Position numbers and translations under genes: made by a program
Assembly (NCBI GenBank): GCA_038064775.1
Contig: JBBTSG010000008.1
Location: 1 to 26,270, forward strand
Direction of reading: 5' to 3'
Source: JBBTSG01 sp038064775
GTDB taxonomy: Bacteria > Patescibacteriota > Minisyncoccia > UBA6257 > GWB1-50-10
DNA: 26,270 nt
Shown here: positions 15,711-23,857 of the stretch, one piece after another
How positions within the stretch are numbered: the first letter of the stretch is position 1
Layout of the letters: every line of letters starts with the position of its first letter
Notes under the pieces: generated by a model
The model's input: the letters and a program-made list of their open reading frames with translations, nothing else
What the model was told of the DNA's origin: nothing
Databases searched by the model: none

Positions 15711-18700
15711 ATGATTAATAGAAACACTTATCTTTTATTTTTTATCGCCGGCGTTTTTATTTTCACGGGGAACGTTTCCGCTCAATTTATTGGGCCTTGC
15801 GCGAATCCGCCTGGTCCGCCAAATTGCGCGACAATTCAGGCAAGTTCAAGTGGCGCTTTGCAAATCGCGACAACTACGGTTTATTCAACTCAATCACAAT
15901 TAATTTTTAAAACTTTAGGCGGTTCGAATCAGCACATAATTTTTTTGCCGAACGGCAATATTGGTATTGCAAGCACAACGCCGGGCGCCAAACTTTCGGT
16001 AACTGGTAATGTTCAAATTGACGCTGGGTACGGCTTTGTCGGAAACGGCGCGAACATCACCGCACTTCAGCCAGCCGCTTTAAGCGGTGGCGCTTTTTCT
16101 TCAGCGAACTACGCTTTTCCACTCTCTTTAGCGGTTGGCACTTCCACGACAACAAATCTACCGGCAACACTTTTTGTGAATGGCACTCTTCAAGTAACCG
16201 GCGCTTCGAAATTTAACAGCGGTATTATAATTCCCGCGGGCGCGACGAGCACGCTCGCCGCCAACTTAAAAGTGAGCTATGGAGATTGGGGAAGTAGCAA
16301 TCAGACGGGCGGTAATACAACTAACCAATGGATAATGGTTGCGCAATTCACATTAGATGGAAGCTACAAAGCTTTCAGAATGACTGCTGAAGGTGGCGGC
16401 CGAATGTCGGGAGGATCCAATGAAGGAAACCCGTTCATGTTTTATGTTCAAGCGAGGAATTCTACGACCGATATTGAGAGCGCTAATATTTTACTTAATC
16501 AGCTCACACCTGCGAATAGAAGCGTGAAAGACGTGAGATTAATTCGTCGGAGTGGTAGTGGGGTGACGAATAATGTTATGGAAGTTTGGATTCAATTTGG
16601 TACTTCTTGGCAAGATACATTTCCTGTTACGGTGAAGTGGTGGGGGACAGGAACGTTGGATTTTCTCGCAAATACGCCTCAACCTCAATTAATTTCAATT
16701 ACATCAGGGTACGTGAGCGAATACACAATTAACCAATATCCTTTTATTCAAGGAAGATTCGGCATCGCCGATGCGCCTTTTATCCCTACCGGCATTCTTC
16801 AAGTGAAGAATGGTTCAACCGAGATTTTTTATGCAAGTTCGAGCGGCGATATTGGTATCGGAACAACGGCACCGGCTCAAAAATTGGAAGTGGTCGGCAA
16901 TATAAAAATAACTGGTACTGGGAACGGCGTTATTTTTCCTGATAACACTGTTCAGCTCACTGCTGGTACTAGCGGTGGCGGTGGCATTGCCAGTACCTCT
17001 CCTTTTTCCGTTGGATATATTCCTTTCGCCACCTCTTCTTCCGCGATTACAAATTCGGCGATATTTCAATTGGGCAGTAATATTGGCATCGGCACCTTAT
17101 CTCCGCAGTCCCTGCTTGATGTAAACGGCACTACAACTATAAGAAGTGGCGGGTCATTAGTTTTAAAGAGTACGTCGCAATCTGGTTTTATCAGAGCAAC
17201 TGAAAACGAGACGTTAGTTCCATCTGGCGGTTCTACTTTCGGTATGTCTTATGGAAATTCAACGAATGGTCATATGTTTTTAGATGTAAAAAACAACGAT
17301 GCGAATGACTCAATTATCTGGCGATACTCTGCGGCAAATAACGGGATAGTAGACACTATCGGCGCGGTATTCAATTCAACCGGAAAAGTTGGAATAGGCA
17401 CAACAACGCCGGCTAATAAATTTACAGTTTTCGATTCGAACGACGCGATGTTTTCTTTGAATCGTTCGGGAGCCGCAAATCCGGTGGTTTTCAAAGAAGG
17501 CACAGACAGCGCTTTTGTTTTGAATGTCGCTGGCGGTGATAGATTGGCTATTAATTCTTCCGGTAACATTGGCATCGGTACCACAAATCCGGGTCAAAAA
17601 TTTGAAGTTGTTGGTAATGTTAGCTCAACCGCTCTTTGTCTTGGTGGCACGTGTAACAGCGCGTGGCCGGCTGGCGGCACAACAAATCCTGGGGGTGTTA
17701 ATAATCAAATTCAATATAATAACGGTGGTTCTTTTGCTGGCGACGCTAATTTTACTTGGAGCTCTTCAACCAAAACACTCGCCATTATAGGTAGTACAAC
17801 TATTAGTAATAATTTGATCGGTGGCACGAAGGCGAATAATTCCAGTGCGGAGTTTAAAGTTTATGGCCAGGCCTACGGCGGTTTTTTTGGATTAGGTTTC
17901 TATACTGCAAACACAGCTGGCACAGCTTACACACGACGTGCCGGATTTGATTCTTATGACTCGGCGAGTTTTCGCTTAACTAGTACAACTCTTCAAATTG
18001 ATAGTGACGTTGCTGGAAATAATTCTGTTGTAATTTTAAGCCCTTCAGGACCTTCGCAATTTAAAAATCAGGTGGCGATTGGTGATTTAAGCATTGACCC
18101 AAATTATAAACTTACAATTGACAGCGATTCGTTTTTTGGGCCAACTTACGGCATTAAAGTTTCCGCGTCCTCATCACAACCAGCGGCTTATATTACGAAT
18201 GGCGGTTCAGGCGCAGGTTTAATTGTTGATAGTGGCAACGTCGGTATTGGAAAAACAAACCCAAGTCAAAAACTGGAAGTGGTTGGGAACGTAAGTTCAA
18301 CCGCGGTTTGTTTGAGTGGTACGTGTAATAGTACTTGGCCTTCGGGTATAAATTATTGGACGCTTTCCGGCGGCGTTCTTTCGCCAACTTCAACTTCTTA
18401 TAATGTAACGCTTGGTGACGGATTAGGAGGAACTGATTTAACAATCGGCGGTGGCGCGGGAAAAATTAACGCCGGTACTATTGACCCGGTTTACACAATT
18501 AACGGCGCGCGTTATGCCACTTATTCGCCCGAATCAGTCGGTATTAAAGTGCAGGTGACCGGCGTGGCGAATTTAAAAAACGGCAAAGCGGTAATTTCTT
18601 TTGCTAGCGCGGCAGAAGGATCGGACTTATGGCTTTTCGCGAGAACGACTAATCTTCAAAAAGAAGGATTAAATAACGTAATAGTTCTTCTCACTCCCAC

Positions 18701-18878
18701 TTTTAGCGGAAACGTTTGGTACCAAAAAAATGAGAGCGTAAAAACAATCACGATTTACGGCAGTGCCAACGGGGAAGTGTCTTATCAATTTATCGCGCCA
18801 CGTTTTGACGCGGCGAAGTGGACGAACTTTTCTTCCGATAATATTGAAGGATTTAATTTAGATAAGTTATTGAAGTAA
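15711..18878 (+). CDS. Large secreted fibre-like surface protein
   Basis: The 1055-aa protein has a signal peptide (about 1-24, ending NVSAQ). At least six short modules of the form GNIGIGTTxPxQKLEVVGN recur (near residues 82, 380, 450, 560, 620 and 845). Such modules are typical of phage tail-fibre-like and bacterial surface fibre proteins. Between them lie beta-rich segments, including one at about 175-345 with a compact WGSSNQTGGNTTNQWIMVAQ region. The C-terminal ~170 residues form a distinct beta domain with no repeats. No membrane helix or sortase signal is seen at the C-terminus. It is probably a trimeric or extended surface fibre. It sits between the cupredoxin-like and MopE-like genes with 6- and 10-nt gaps. 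Confidence 0.78.
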   Translation: MINRNTYLLFFIAGVFIFTGNVSAQFIGPCANPPGPPNCATIQASSSGALQIATTTVYSTQSQLIFKTLGGSNQHIIFLPNGNIGIASTTPGAKLSVTGNVQIDAGYGFVGNGANITALQPAALSGGAFSSANYAFPLSLAVGTSTTTNLPATLFVNGTLQVTGASKFNSGIIIPAGATSTLAANLKVSYGDWGSSNQTGGNTTNQWIMVAQFTLDGSYKAFRMTAEGGGRMSGGSNEGNPFMFYVQARNSTTDIESANILLNQLTPANRSVKDVRLIRRSGSGVTNNVMEVWIQFGTSWQDTFPVTVKWWGTGTLDFLANTPQPQLISITSGYVSEYTINQYPFIQGRFGIADAPFIPTGILQVKNGSTEIFYASSSGDIGIGTTAPAQKLEVVGNIKITGTGNGVIFPDNTVQLTAGTSGGGGIASTSPFSVGYIPFATSSSAITNSAIFQLGSNIGIGTLSPQSLLDVNGTTTIRSGGSLVLKSTSQSGFIRATENETLVPSGGSTFGMSYGNSTNGHMFLDVKNNDANDSIIWRYSAANNGIVDTIGAVFNSTGKVGIGTTTPANKFTVFDSNDAMFSLNRSGAANPVVFKEGTDSAFVLNVAGGDRLAINSSGNIGIGTTNPGQKFEVVGNVSSTALCLGGTCNSAWPAGGTTNPGGVNNQIQYNNGGSFAGDANFTWSSSTKTLAIIGSTTISNNLIGGTKANNSSAEFKVYGQAYGGFFGLGFYTANTAGTAYTRRAGFDSYDSASFRLTSTTLQIDSDVAGNNSVVILSPSGPSQFKNQVAIGDLSIDPNYKLTIDSDSFFGPTYGIKVSASSSQPAAYITNGGSGAGLIVDSGNVGIGKTNPSQKLEVVGNVSSTAVCLSGTCNSTWPSGINYWTLSGGVLSPTSTSYNVTLGDGLGGTDLTIGGGAGKINAGTIDPVYTINGARYATYSPESVGIKVQVTGVANLKNGKAVISFASAAEGSDLWLFARTTNLQKEGLNNVIVLLTPTFSGNVWYQKNESVKTITIYGSANGEVSYQFIAPRFDAAKWTNFSSDNIEGFNLDKLLK
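17571..18340 (+). repeat. Two 98-bp diverged repeats in the fibre gene
   Basis: Positions 17571-17668 and 18243-18340 align without gaps over 98 nt. Both encode GIGxTNPxQKxEVVGNVSSTAxCLxGTCNSxWP. The copies differ mainly at third codon positions, so the duplication is not recent. The shared C-L-x-G-T-C segment gives each copy a close cysteine pair. Confidence 0.7.
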
Positions 18879-18888
18879 AAACGGATAG

Positions 18889-20049
18889 ATGGAAAAAAGA
18901 AAAACAAACACCATTATTGCCGGCGTCGTAATTCTAATTACACTTTTAAGTTTTTCGTATTTTCAGGTTACTTCTCCTTTGTTCGTGGCAAATAAAGATA
19001 ACGCTTTTTCTTTCACCACCATAACCGAAACAAAAACTGGTCCTAAATTTGTTTCTGGGAAAATAGACCCGCTTAATGTTCACGTTGGCGACACGCAGAA
19101 AATGAATGTGGCGATTGAGAGTAACTCTCCGCTTAAGCGGGCATGGGCGGAAATTCAAACAGACAACACAATTATTACGGTTGACCTTCGTTTGATTTCT
19201 ACTAAAAACGCAGAGAATTCGTTGGTTATAGAAAATGTCTACGAAGGGAGTTGGATTGTCCATGATACTCACCGCGCAACCTATCGCACGACTTTTTTTG
19301 CTCTCGACGAAAACGGGCAGACAGCAAAAAACGTTCTTGCGTGGTCAGACCCGTGTAATTTTTCAGGAGGGCAATTACAAACCAATTGCAGTTACGCGTC
19401 AGGAATTGACGGCGTTGATAACGCGAATATGAGCTTTGCGGCGGGAACGAGTATTACTTTAAGCGGCACGGCGCAATTAGTGTTTAATCCAGGGAAATCA
19501 ATGACTATTGGAAACGGCACGATTAATCTCGGAAGTGGAACGAGCATTAAAAAATCAAATATGTATTACACCGACACTGACGGAGACGGTCATGCGCCAA
19601 ACGCAACGGTAAATCTTAGCGGGGGCACAAGAGTTTACGCGGCTTCAGGCACGAATGATTGTTATGATTCGGGCACGAACGCGTCAAATGTGCATCCCAA
19701 TCAAACTTCTTTTTTCACAACGGCTCGCGGTGACGGCAGTTTTGATTATGATTGTAATGGCCAACAAGAGTTTGATAACGCTCTTACTTGCATTGACCAA
19801 GGTGTTTGTTCAACAAATAGCGGTTATCAAAATATGAATGTCTATACTCAAGCAAATACAGTAAGCACTCCAAGTCTTTTGGCAGCAAATGCTTCGTGGG
19901 GCTCTGCGTGCTATATAAGTGACACTTCAGGTCATCCAGGATGTGGCCAAAGTAATTCTTACGTGAGTAATGCAGCTGGAGTATGTAATAGTAAAAACAG
20001 TTTTTTTAAGCCGTACACTCCAGGTGTGGCTACTGTAAGCTGTCGTTAA
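18889..20049 (+). CDS. Membrane-anchored surface protein with MopE-like Ca/Cu-binding motif
   Basis: The 386-aa protein has an N-terminal membrane helix (about 8-26) and a beta-rich Ig-like region (about 50-150). It then has a Gly/Thr-rich stretch and the pattern DTDGDGHAPN (near 229-238) ... NDCYDSGTNASNVHP ... DGSFDYDCNGQ (near 280-290). The order DxDGDGxG / DCxD / NVHPxxxE / DxDCNG is that of the MopE-type metal-binding motif repeated in many surface proteins. The C-terminal 90 residues are Cys-rich (CIDQGVC, ACYISDTSGHPGC, VCNSK, SCR) and probably disulfide-linked. It is last in its operon. The stop codon abuts the stop of the convergent gene with no gap. Confidence 0.75.
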   Translation: MEKRKTNTIIAGVVILITLLSFSYFQVTSPLFVANKDNAFSFTTITETKTGPKFVSGKIDPLNVHVGDTQKMNVAIESNSPLKRAWAEIQTDNTIITVDLRLISTKNAENSLVIENVYEGSWIVHDTHRATYRTTFFALDENGQTAKNVLAWSDPCNFSGGQLQTNCSYASGIDGVDNANMSFAAGTSITLSGTAQLVFNPGKSMTIGNGTINLGSGTSIKKSNMYYTDTDGDGHAPNATVNLSGGTRVYAASGTNDCYDSGTNASNVHPNQTSFFTTARGDGSFDYDCNGQQEFDNALTCIDQGVCSTNSGYQNMNVYTQANTVSTPSLLAANASWGSACYISDTSGHPGCGQSNSYVSNAAGVCNSKNSFFKPYTPGVATVSCR

Positions 20050-21363
20050 TTATGAACGGCTAATTATTCTCTCAATTTTTGAAGCGCCTAATTTTTCCTC
20101 ATCAATAAATCCTTCCATTGCCGCTTCCGCTAACCTTCCCTCGTTTAAAAAATCAAAAAGCCATTCGTCGGCGTAAGCCGGGTCATCTTGCGGAATACCG
20201 GCGCCTTTGGCGCGAAGCCACCCGCGATTGAAATTTTCCTGCGAACCCAAAGGCGGCGCGATAATTATTGGAATGCCAAGCGCCGAGTAAAATGAAAGCT
20301 CGCTTGGTTTTGTCCAAAGAATATCGGTTAGGCGAAGCGTTTCATTGAATTTTTTGAAGTAATTTGAAATTCCCTCTTCGTATAGAATTTCCACATTTTT
20401 ACCGAGATTCATTTCTAAACCCAGTTTGTTAATTTCGGATAGAAAATAATCACGCGTTGCGCTTTTCACGCCAACCGAAATTATAAACTTCATTTCCGCG
20501 TTTTTTATTTTCGGAGCCAAACTTTTTAGGGCTTTCACGGCAATGTCCTTTTGGGCGCCGGCGCCACCGATAGAAAACATCAGTGTTAATGGATGAGTTT
20601 TAGCGTGGGGAATATTGCCGAGATATTCTTTTATCAACGCCGAATGCCGGTCGCGATAAATTTTTTTCGGATCAAGGTTTATAATTCGATGTTCCAAATC
20701 AGATTTTAATGTCTCCATTTTTTCCGAACCGATATTTTCTTCTGGTAGCGGATAGCCCGTTAAAAAAATATTTTCCGATTTTATGCCGTAAAGTTTTAAC
20801 CGTTCGGTCACTCTTTCATTCGGCGCGAAATATTTTATGCGGCTAGTTTGGGGATTTAACGGCGCCCAAGTCCGTGAAATATCGGCGTCGCAGATAACGC
20901 AATAAATTTCGCCCTGGTAGTTAAAAGATTCGGCCATAAACGCCGGCACGAAATAAGTGGTAATAAAGGGCAACGGTTCGGCAGTTGCCGGATTCACAAG
21001 TGATTCAATAAAATGCCGACCCCAACCTTTATGAATAAAGCGAAAAATATTTTTAAGAGTTATATTAGGCGTTGAAAGATCGCGCTTTGGATAAAATTTC
21101 AGGATTTTTTGGAGTCGGTCGAATAAATGAAAAGCAAAATTTCCGATGAACGGAAACTGCTGGAATTTTGAAATAAACTCGTAAAAATTCTGGCTGTTTT
21201 GCCAGATTATCCTGTCTGTTTTTGGCATCCCTTCGTAATCATTCGCGAAAATAATTTTACCTTCCGGCGCTAAATTGCGGAGCGGGTAAGCGGTGCGTTG
21301 GTGGCCGTAACCCATCGAAACCGCCACAATATGCGCTTTATTTGTTTTTTCTTTTTTATCCAT
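20050..21363 (-). CDS. GT-B family glycosyltransferase (MurG/MGDG-synthase-like)
   Basis: The 437-aa protein starts with a Rossmann strand, AHIVAVSMGYGHQRTAYPL, whose G-x-G-H loop is typical of GT-B enzymes such as MurG and diacylglycerol glycosyltransferases. The C-terminal domain has LMFSIGGAGAQKD (second Rossmann fold), then TDILWTKPSELSFYSALGIPIIIAPPLGSQENFN, where the nucleotide-sugar donor is normally held (PSE and GSQE). No signal peptide or membrane helix is visible, so it is probably cytoplasmic or membrane-associated. Sugar, acceptor and pathway cannot be told from sequence. AAAGG lies 5 nt before the ATG and could serve as a ribosome site. A weak promoter (TTTCCA, 17 bp, TAAAAT) can be drawn upstream. 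Confidence 0.72.
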   Translation of the reverse strand: MDKKEKTNKAHIVAVSMGYGHQRTAYPLRNLAPEGKIIFANDYEGMPKTDRIIWQNSQNFYEFISKFQQFPFIGNFAFHLFDRLQKILKFYPKRDLSTPNITLKNIFRFIHKGWGRHFIESLVNPATAEPLPFITTYFVPAFMAESFNYQGEIYCVICDADISRTWAPLNPQTSRIKYFAPNERVTERLKLYGIKSENIFLTGYPLPEENIGSEKMETLKSDLEHRIINLDPKKIYRDRHSALIKEYLGNIPHAKTHPLTLMFSIGGAGAQKDIAVKALKSLAPKIKNAEMKFIISVGVKSATRDYFLSEINKLGLEMNLGKNVEILYEEGISNYFKKFNETLRLTDILWTKPSELSFYSALGIPIIIAPPLGSQENFNRGWLRAKGAGIPQDDPAYADEWLFDFLNEGRLAEAAMEGFIDEEKLGASKIERIISRS

Positions 21364-21405
21364 AAAAACCTTTCAATCTTGTCTTCTTAATAATTTTAAG
21401 ATTAA

Positions 21406-22164
21406 ATGGTTAGTATGGAAAGCACGCAAGTAAACAAAATTATTTTAGAAGTTCGGGCTGGCACGGGTGGGGATGAGGCCTCGCTTTTTGCCGGTGATTT
21501 AGCGCGGATGTATCAAAAATACGTTCTGAAGCGCGGGTGGAAATTTGTGATAATGGACGCGAGTGAATCTGGCGCGCGCGGATATAAATCTTTTGTTGCG
21601 GAAGTAAGTAATCCTTCGGTGGGCTCAGGACAAAGTGTCTACGACACTTTGAAGAATGAATCTGGCGTTCATCGCGTTCAGCGCGTGCCGGAAACAGAAC
21701 GGCAGGGAAGAATTCACACCTCAACCGCCTCCATTGCGGTTTTGCCGGTTGTGGAAGCTACGACCGTTAAACTTAAAGATTCTGATTTAGAAGTAACTTT
21801 TTCCCGCGCCGGCGGCCCGGGCGGCCAGAACGTGAACAAAGTGGAAACGGCCGTGCGGATTACGCATAAACCTACCGGAATTGTGGTTTCGTGTCGGATG
21901 GAACGTTCGCAACATGCGAACCGTGAGCGGGCGATGGAAATGCTCCGCGCCAAACTATTTGAAATCCAGCGCGAGCAATCCGTTGGTTCCGTTGACCAAA
22001 TTCGGCGCGAACAAATCGGTTTCGCCGAACGCTCGGAAAAAATCCGCACTTATAATTTTCCCGAAGACAGAATTACCGACCATCGGATTGGCAAAAAATT
22101 CCACAATATTGAAAAAATTCTTCAAGGAGAATTTGAACCGATAGTTAAAGCGTTTCAGAAATAA
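21406..22164 (+). CDS. prfA: Peptide chain release factor 1, lacking domain 1
   Basis: The 252-aa product contains the RF core. It begins almost at NKIILEVRAGTGGDEASLFAGDL, the start of domain 2. It has the tripeptide region RVPETERQGRIHTS, where P-E-T fits the RF1 PxT stop-codon reader (RF2 has SPF), and the catalytic loop SRAGGPGGQNVNKVETAVR with GGQ. RF1 reads UAA and UAG. The normal ~100-residue domain 1 is missing, and an in-frame TAA directly precedes the ATG, so no N-terminal coding remains. A short insertion (SNPSVGSGQS, near residue 68) sits in domain 2. prmC, which usually follows, is absent. A second ATG at 21415 is an alternative start. Confidence 0.9.
   Translation: MVSMESTQVNKIILEVRAGTGGDEASLFAGDLARMYQKYVLKRGWKFVIMDASESGARGYKSFVAEVSNPSVGSGQSVYDTLKNESGVHRVQRVPETERQGRIHTSTASIAVLPVVEATTVKLKDSDLEVTFSRAGGPGGQNVNKVETAVRITHKPTGIVVSCRMERSQHANRERAMEMLRAKLFEIQREQSVGSVDQIRREQIGFAERSEKIRTYNFPEDRITDHRIGKKFHNIEKILQGEFEPIVKAFQK
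21613..21651 (+). repeat. Repeat-like in-frame insertion and hairpin inside prfA
   Basis: CCTTCGGTGGGCTCAGGACA (21613-21632) resembles short dispersed CTTCGxxxxGCTCAGGACA-type repeats that I recall from many bacterial genomes. It is followed by a perfect 9-bp inverted repeat with a TAC loop (21631-21651). It encodes SNPSVGSGQSVYDTL, about 6 residues longer than the same place in typical RF1. Confidence 0.5.
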
Positions 22165-22202
22165 CTAGTTCAACTTTTATCTTTTCCGCAACCGCGGTTA
22201 AA

Positions 22203-22299
22203 TTTTCTCCAGCGGTAAATTTACCGCTGCGCTCTCGGTAATTTTATCCGCCTTCGGCGGAACCAATCTAAAATTACCTCCGAGAGCTTGCGGAGAAAA
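22203..22299. repeat. Branched inverted-repeat element
   Basis: An outer stem TTTTCTCC/GGAGAAAA (22203-22210 with 22292-22299) encloses two arms. Arm 1 is the perfect 18-nt palindrome at 22211-22228 (AGCGGTAAATTTACCGCT). Arm 2 is GCTCTCGG/CCGAGAGC (22231-22238 with 22280-22287) continued by TAATTTTA/TAAAATTA (22239-22246 with 22269-22276) and capped by TCCGCC-TTC-GGCGGA (22247-22261). A further palindrome, AACCGCGGTT, lies just upstream at 22190-22199. The element fills most of the 193-bp gap between convergent genes. It may end both transcripts, be a small RNA, or be a non-autonomous repeat. Confidence 0.7.
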
Positions 22300-22357
22300 A
22301 CAAAAGTATCACTTTACTAAAGATTTTTTTCCTTCATAAATTTATTACTAAGCGAGG

Positions 22358-23797
22358 TTAAGAATTTTTGTCCAAAATCGCGATATCGCTTTCATATACG
22401 TTCGCTTGTTGGACAACCGGTTCGCCGTACCAAAAACGGTATGTGTACCAGCGGCCGCCGGCGTAATACATTGCCGCCGCGCATCGTTCAAGTAGCGTTT
22501 GTTCACTGGTGACATTTTTGTTCGCGCTCGCGTAATTGCGGCAACCTGACGACACTAAAAGATCTTTAATATAGAGCGCGGTTGCGGCAAAAGCATCGGC
22601 ATTGTTCCAAGGATTTGGTGGATTATTGTTTGTAACCTTCGCTATCTTGTCGGAATATAATTTCCAAGTCGAAGGAATGAATTGCGCCGGACCCATCGCC
22701 CCGCCGTAACTGCCGTGGGCATTTGGGCAGGAAACTTTTGCTACTTCGGAGGCAGGATCAATATTTAATTGAGAGAGTAGCGTTAAAAAGTATGGCTTGT
22801 CGCGAGTGGGATTCATTGCGGTTACGTAAGAACAGCGGCCAACATTTTTCCCCAAAAGCGATTCGCGATTTAAAATTGCTAAAACAATTGCCGCTCGAAC
22901 GCCGGTTGCGCCTTCGGCGAGTTTGGCGTATTGGTAAGCTTTTTCAAAAGTCAGTTCACCGCCGCCTAAAAGTTGGAAAATCCGGCTGCGGATTTGCGCC
23001 GCTGATGCTTTGTTTTGGGCGAGGATTTTTTGATAAACAGTTTCTTTACCTTTTGTTTCTTGAAGAAGATTTGTCTTCTGGTTTTTTGTTGACGCAACAC
23101 TTTTTGCTTGGGCTTGTTGGATAGCGCGAAGATTTTCCGCGTCCGCTTTTTGCGAAGAAAGTTCTTCTTTTTGAGTGACTAGTTGCTGTTTTAAATTTAA
23201 AATTTCGGCGAGCGCCACTCGCAAATTATCTTGAACGAGCGTGAGATTGTTTAAATTACCAAAAAAATCTGAAAGCTTACCTTTTTCAAGTAATATTCTA
23301 AGCGTGCCTTCTTGATCGGCTTGGTAGAGCGTTTGAAGCGCTTTTGAAATTGCGTTGCGATGGAGATCGATATTATTTTCTGTCTGATTAATGTTGGCTT
23401 GAGTATTCGTGATATCCTGACCAAGTTTAGAAAGAGTTAAAGTAACGGCTTTAATCTGAAGGTTCAACTGGTTAACTTTGGCGTTTAAAGAATTAATTTC
23501 ACCTGTTAATGTTTTACCCTGTTTTTGATAAGTGCTGATAGTTTTTTGATTCTCTTCGATTTGCTTTTCAAGATCTTTGAGTTGAGCTTCAAGAGCTTGC
23601 CGTTTTTCGCTACTCGTTGGTTCGGTGGGCGCGCTTACCGTCGTGCTTGTTACTGTGCTCGTAGTTTGAGCAATAGCAATTTTTACCCATAGTGAATTAT
23701 TCGGCGAAATATTTGATCCAAATAAAAATAATGCCGCCAAAAAAAATACTACTGACGTGGCAAGAGAGATTTTAATAAATATACGGAAAGACGGCAT
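22358..23797 (-). CDS. Secreted coiled-coil lytic transglycosylase
   Basis: The 479-aa protein has a long signal or anchor segment (about 1-44, ending AIAQ), then a Thr/Ser linker. A coiled coil spans about 62-275, rich in Gln, Lys and Leu and of the EnvC/PcsB kind. The C-terminal domain (about 285-465) is lytic-transglycosylase-like. The probable catalytic Glu is in ILNRESLLGKN (near 311), and SYGGAMGPAQFIPSTWKLY (near 355-375) is the typical family motif. A late AAAMYYAGGRWYTYRFWYGE is consistent. It would cleave peptidoglycan outside the membrane. EnvC/PcsB-type coils are normally controlled by FtsEX, so a division role is possible. Several Cys residues in the catalytic half may form disulfides. 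It is separated by 60 nt from rplY and has its own -10 box. Confidence 0.85.
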   Translation of the reverse strand: MPSFRIFIKISLATSVVFFLAALFLFGSNISPNNSLWVKIAIAQTTSTVTSTTVSAPTEPTSSEKRQALEAQLKDLEKQIEENQKTISTYQKQGKTLTGEINSLNAKVNQLNLQIKAVTLTLSKLGQDITNTQANINQTENNIDLHRNAISKALQTLYQADQEGTLRILLEKGKLSDFFGNLNNLTLVQDNLRVALAEILNLKQQLVTQKEELSSQKADAENLRAIQQAQAKSVASTKNQKTNLLQETKGKETVYQKILAQNKASAAQIRSRIFQLLGGGELTFEKAYQYAKLAEGATGVRAAIVLAILNRESLLGKNVGRCSYVTAMNPTRDKPYFLTLLSQLNIDPASEVAKVSCPNAHGSYGGAMGPAQFIPSTWKLYSDKIAKVTNNNPPNPWNNADAFAATALYIKDLLVSSGCRNYASANKNVTSEQTLLERCAAAMYYAGGRWYTYRFWYGEPVVQQANVYESDIAILDKNS

Positions 23798-23814
23798 TTT
23801 AGTCGCTATACTTA

Positions 23815-23820
23815 ATTATA
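23815..23820 (-). promoter_or_regulatory. -10 box upstream of the lytic transglycosylase
   Basis: TATAAT on the minus strand (23820-23815) lies 17 nt before the ATG at 23797. The -35 region is poor. A second, weaker TATAGC sits closer to the ATG. Confidence 0.45.
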
Positions 23821-23857
23821 ACGATAAAATGCGAACCTTGTTAGTTCTCAATTATCC

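Noticed and set aside
21406..22164. prfA as a pseudogene
   Set aside because: The frame is intact, both PxT and GGQ are present, and a stop just before the ATG shows no decayed N-terminal remnant.
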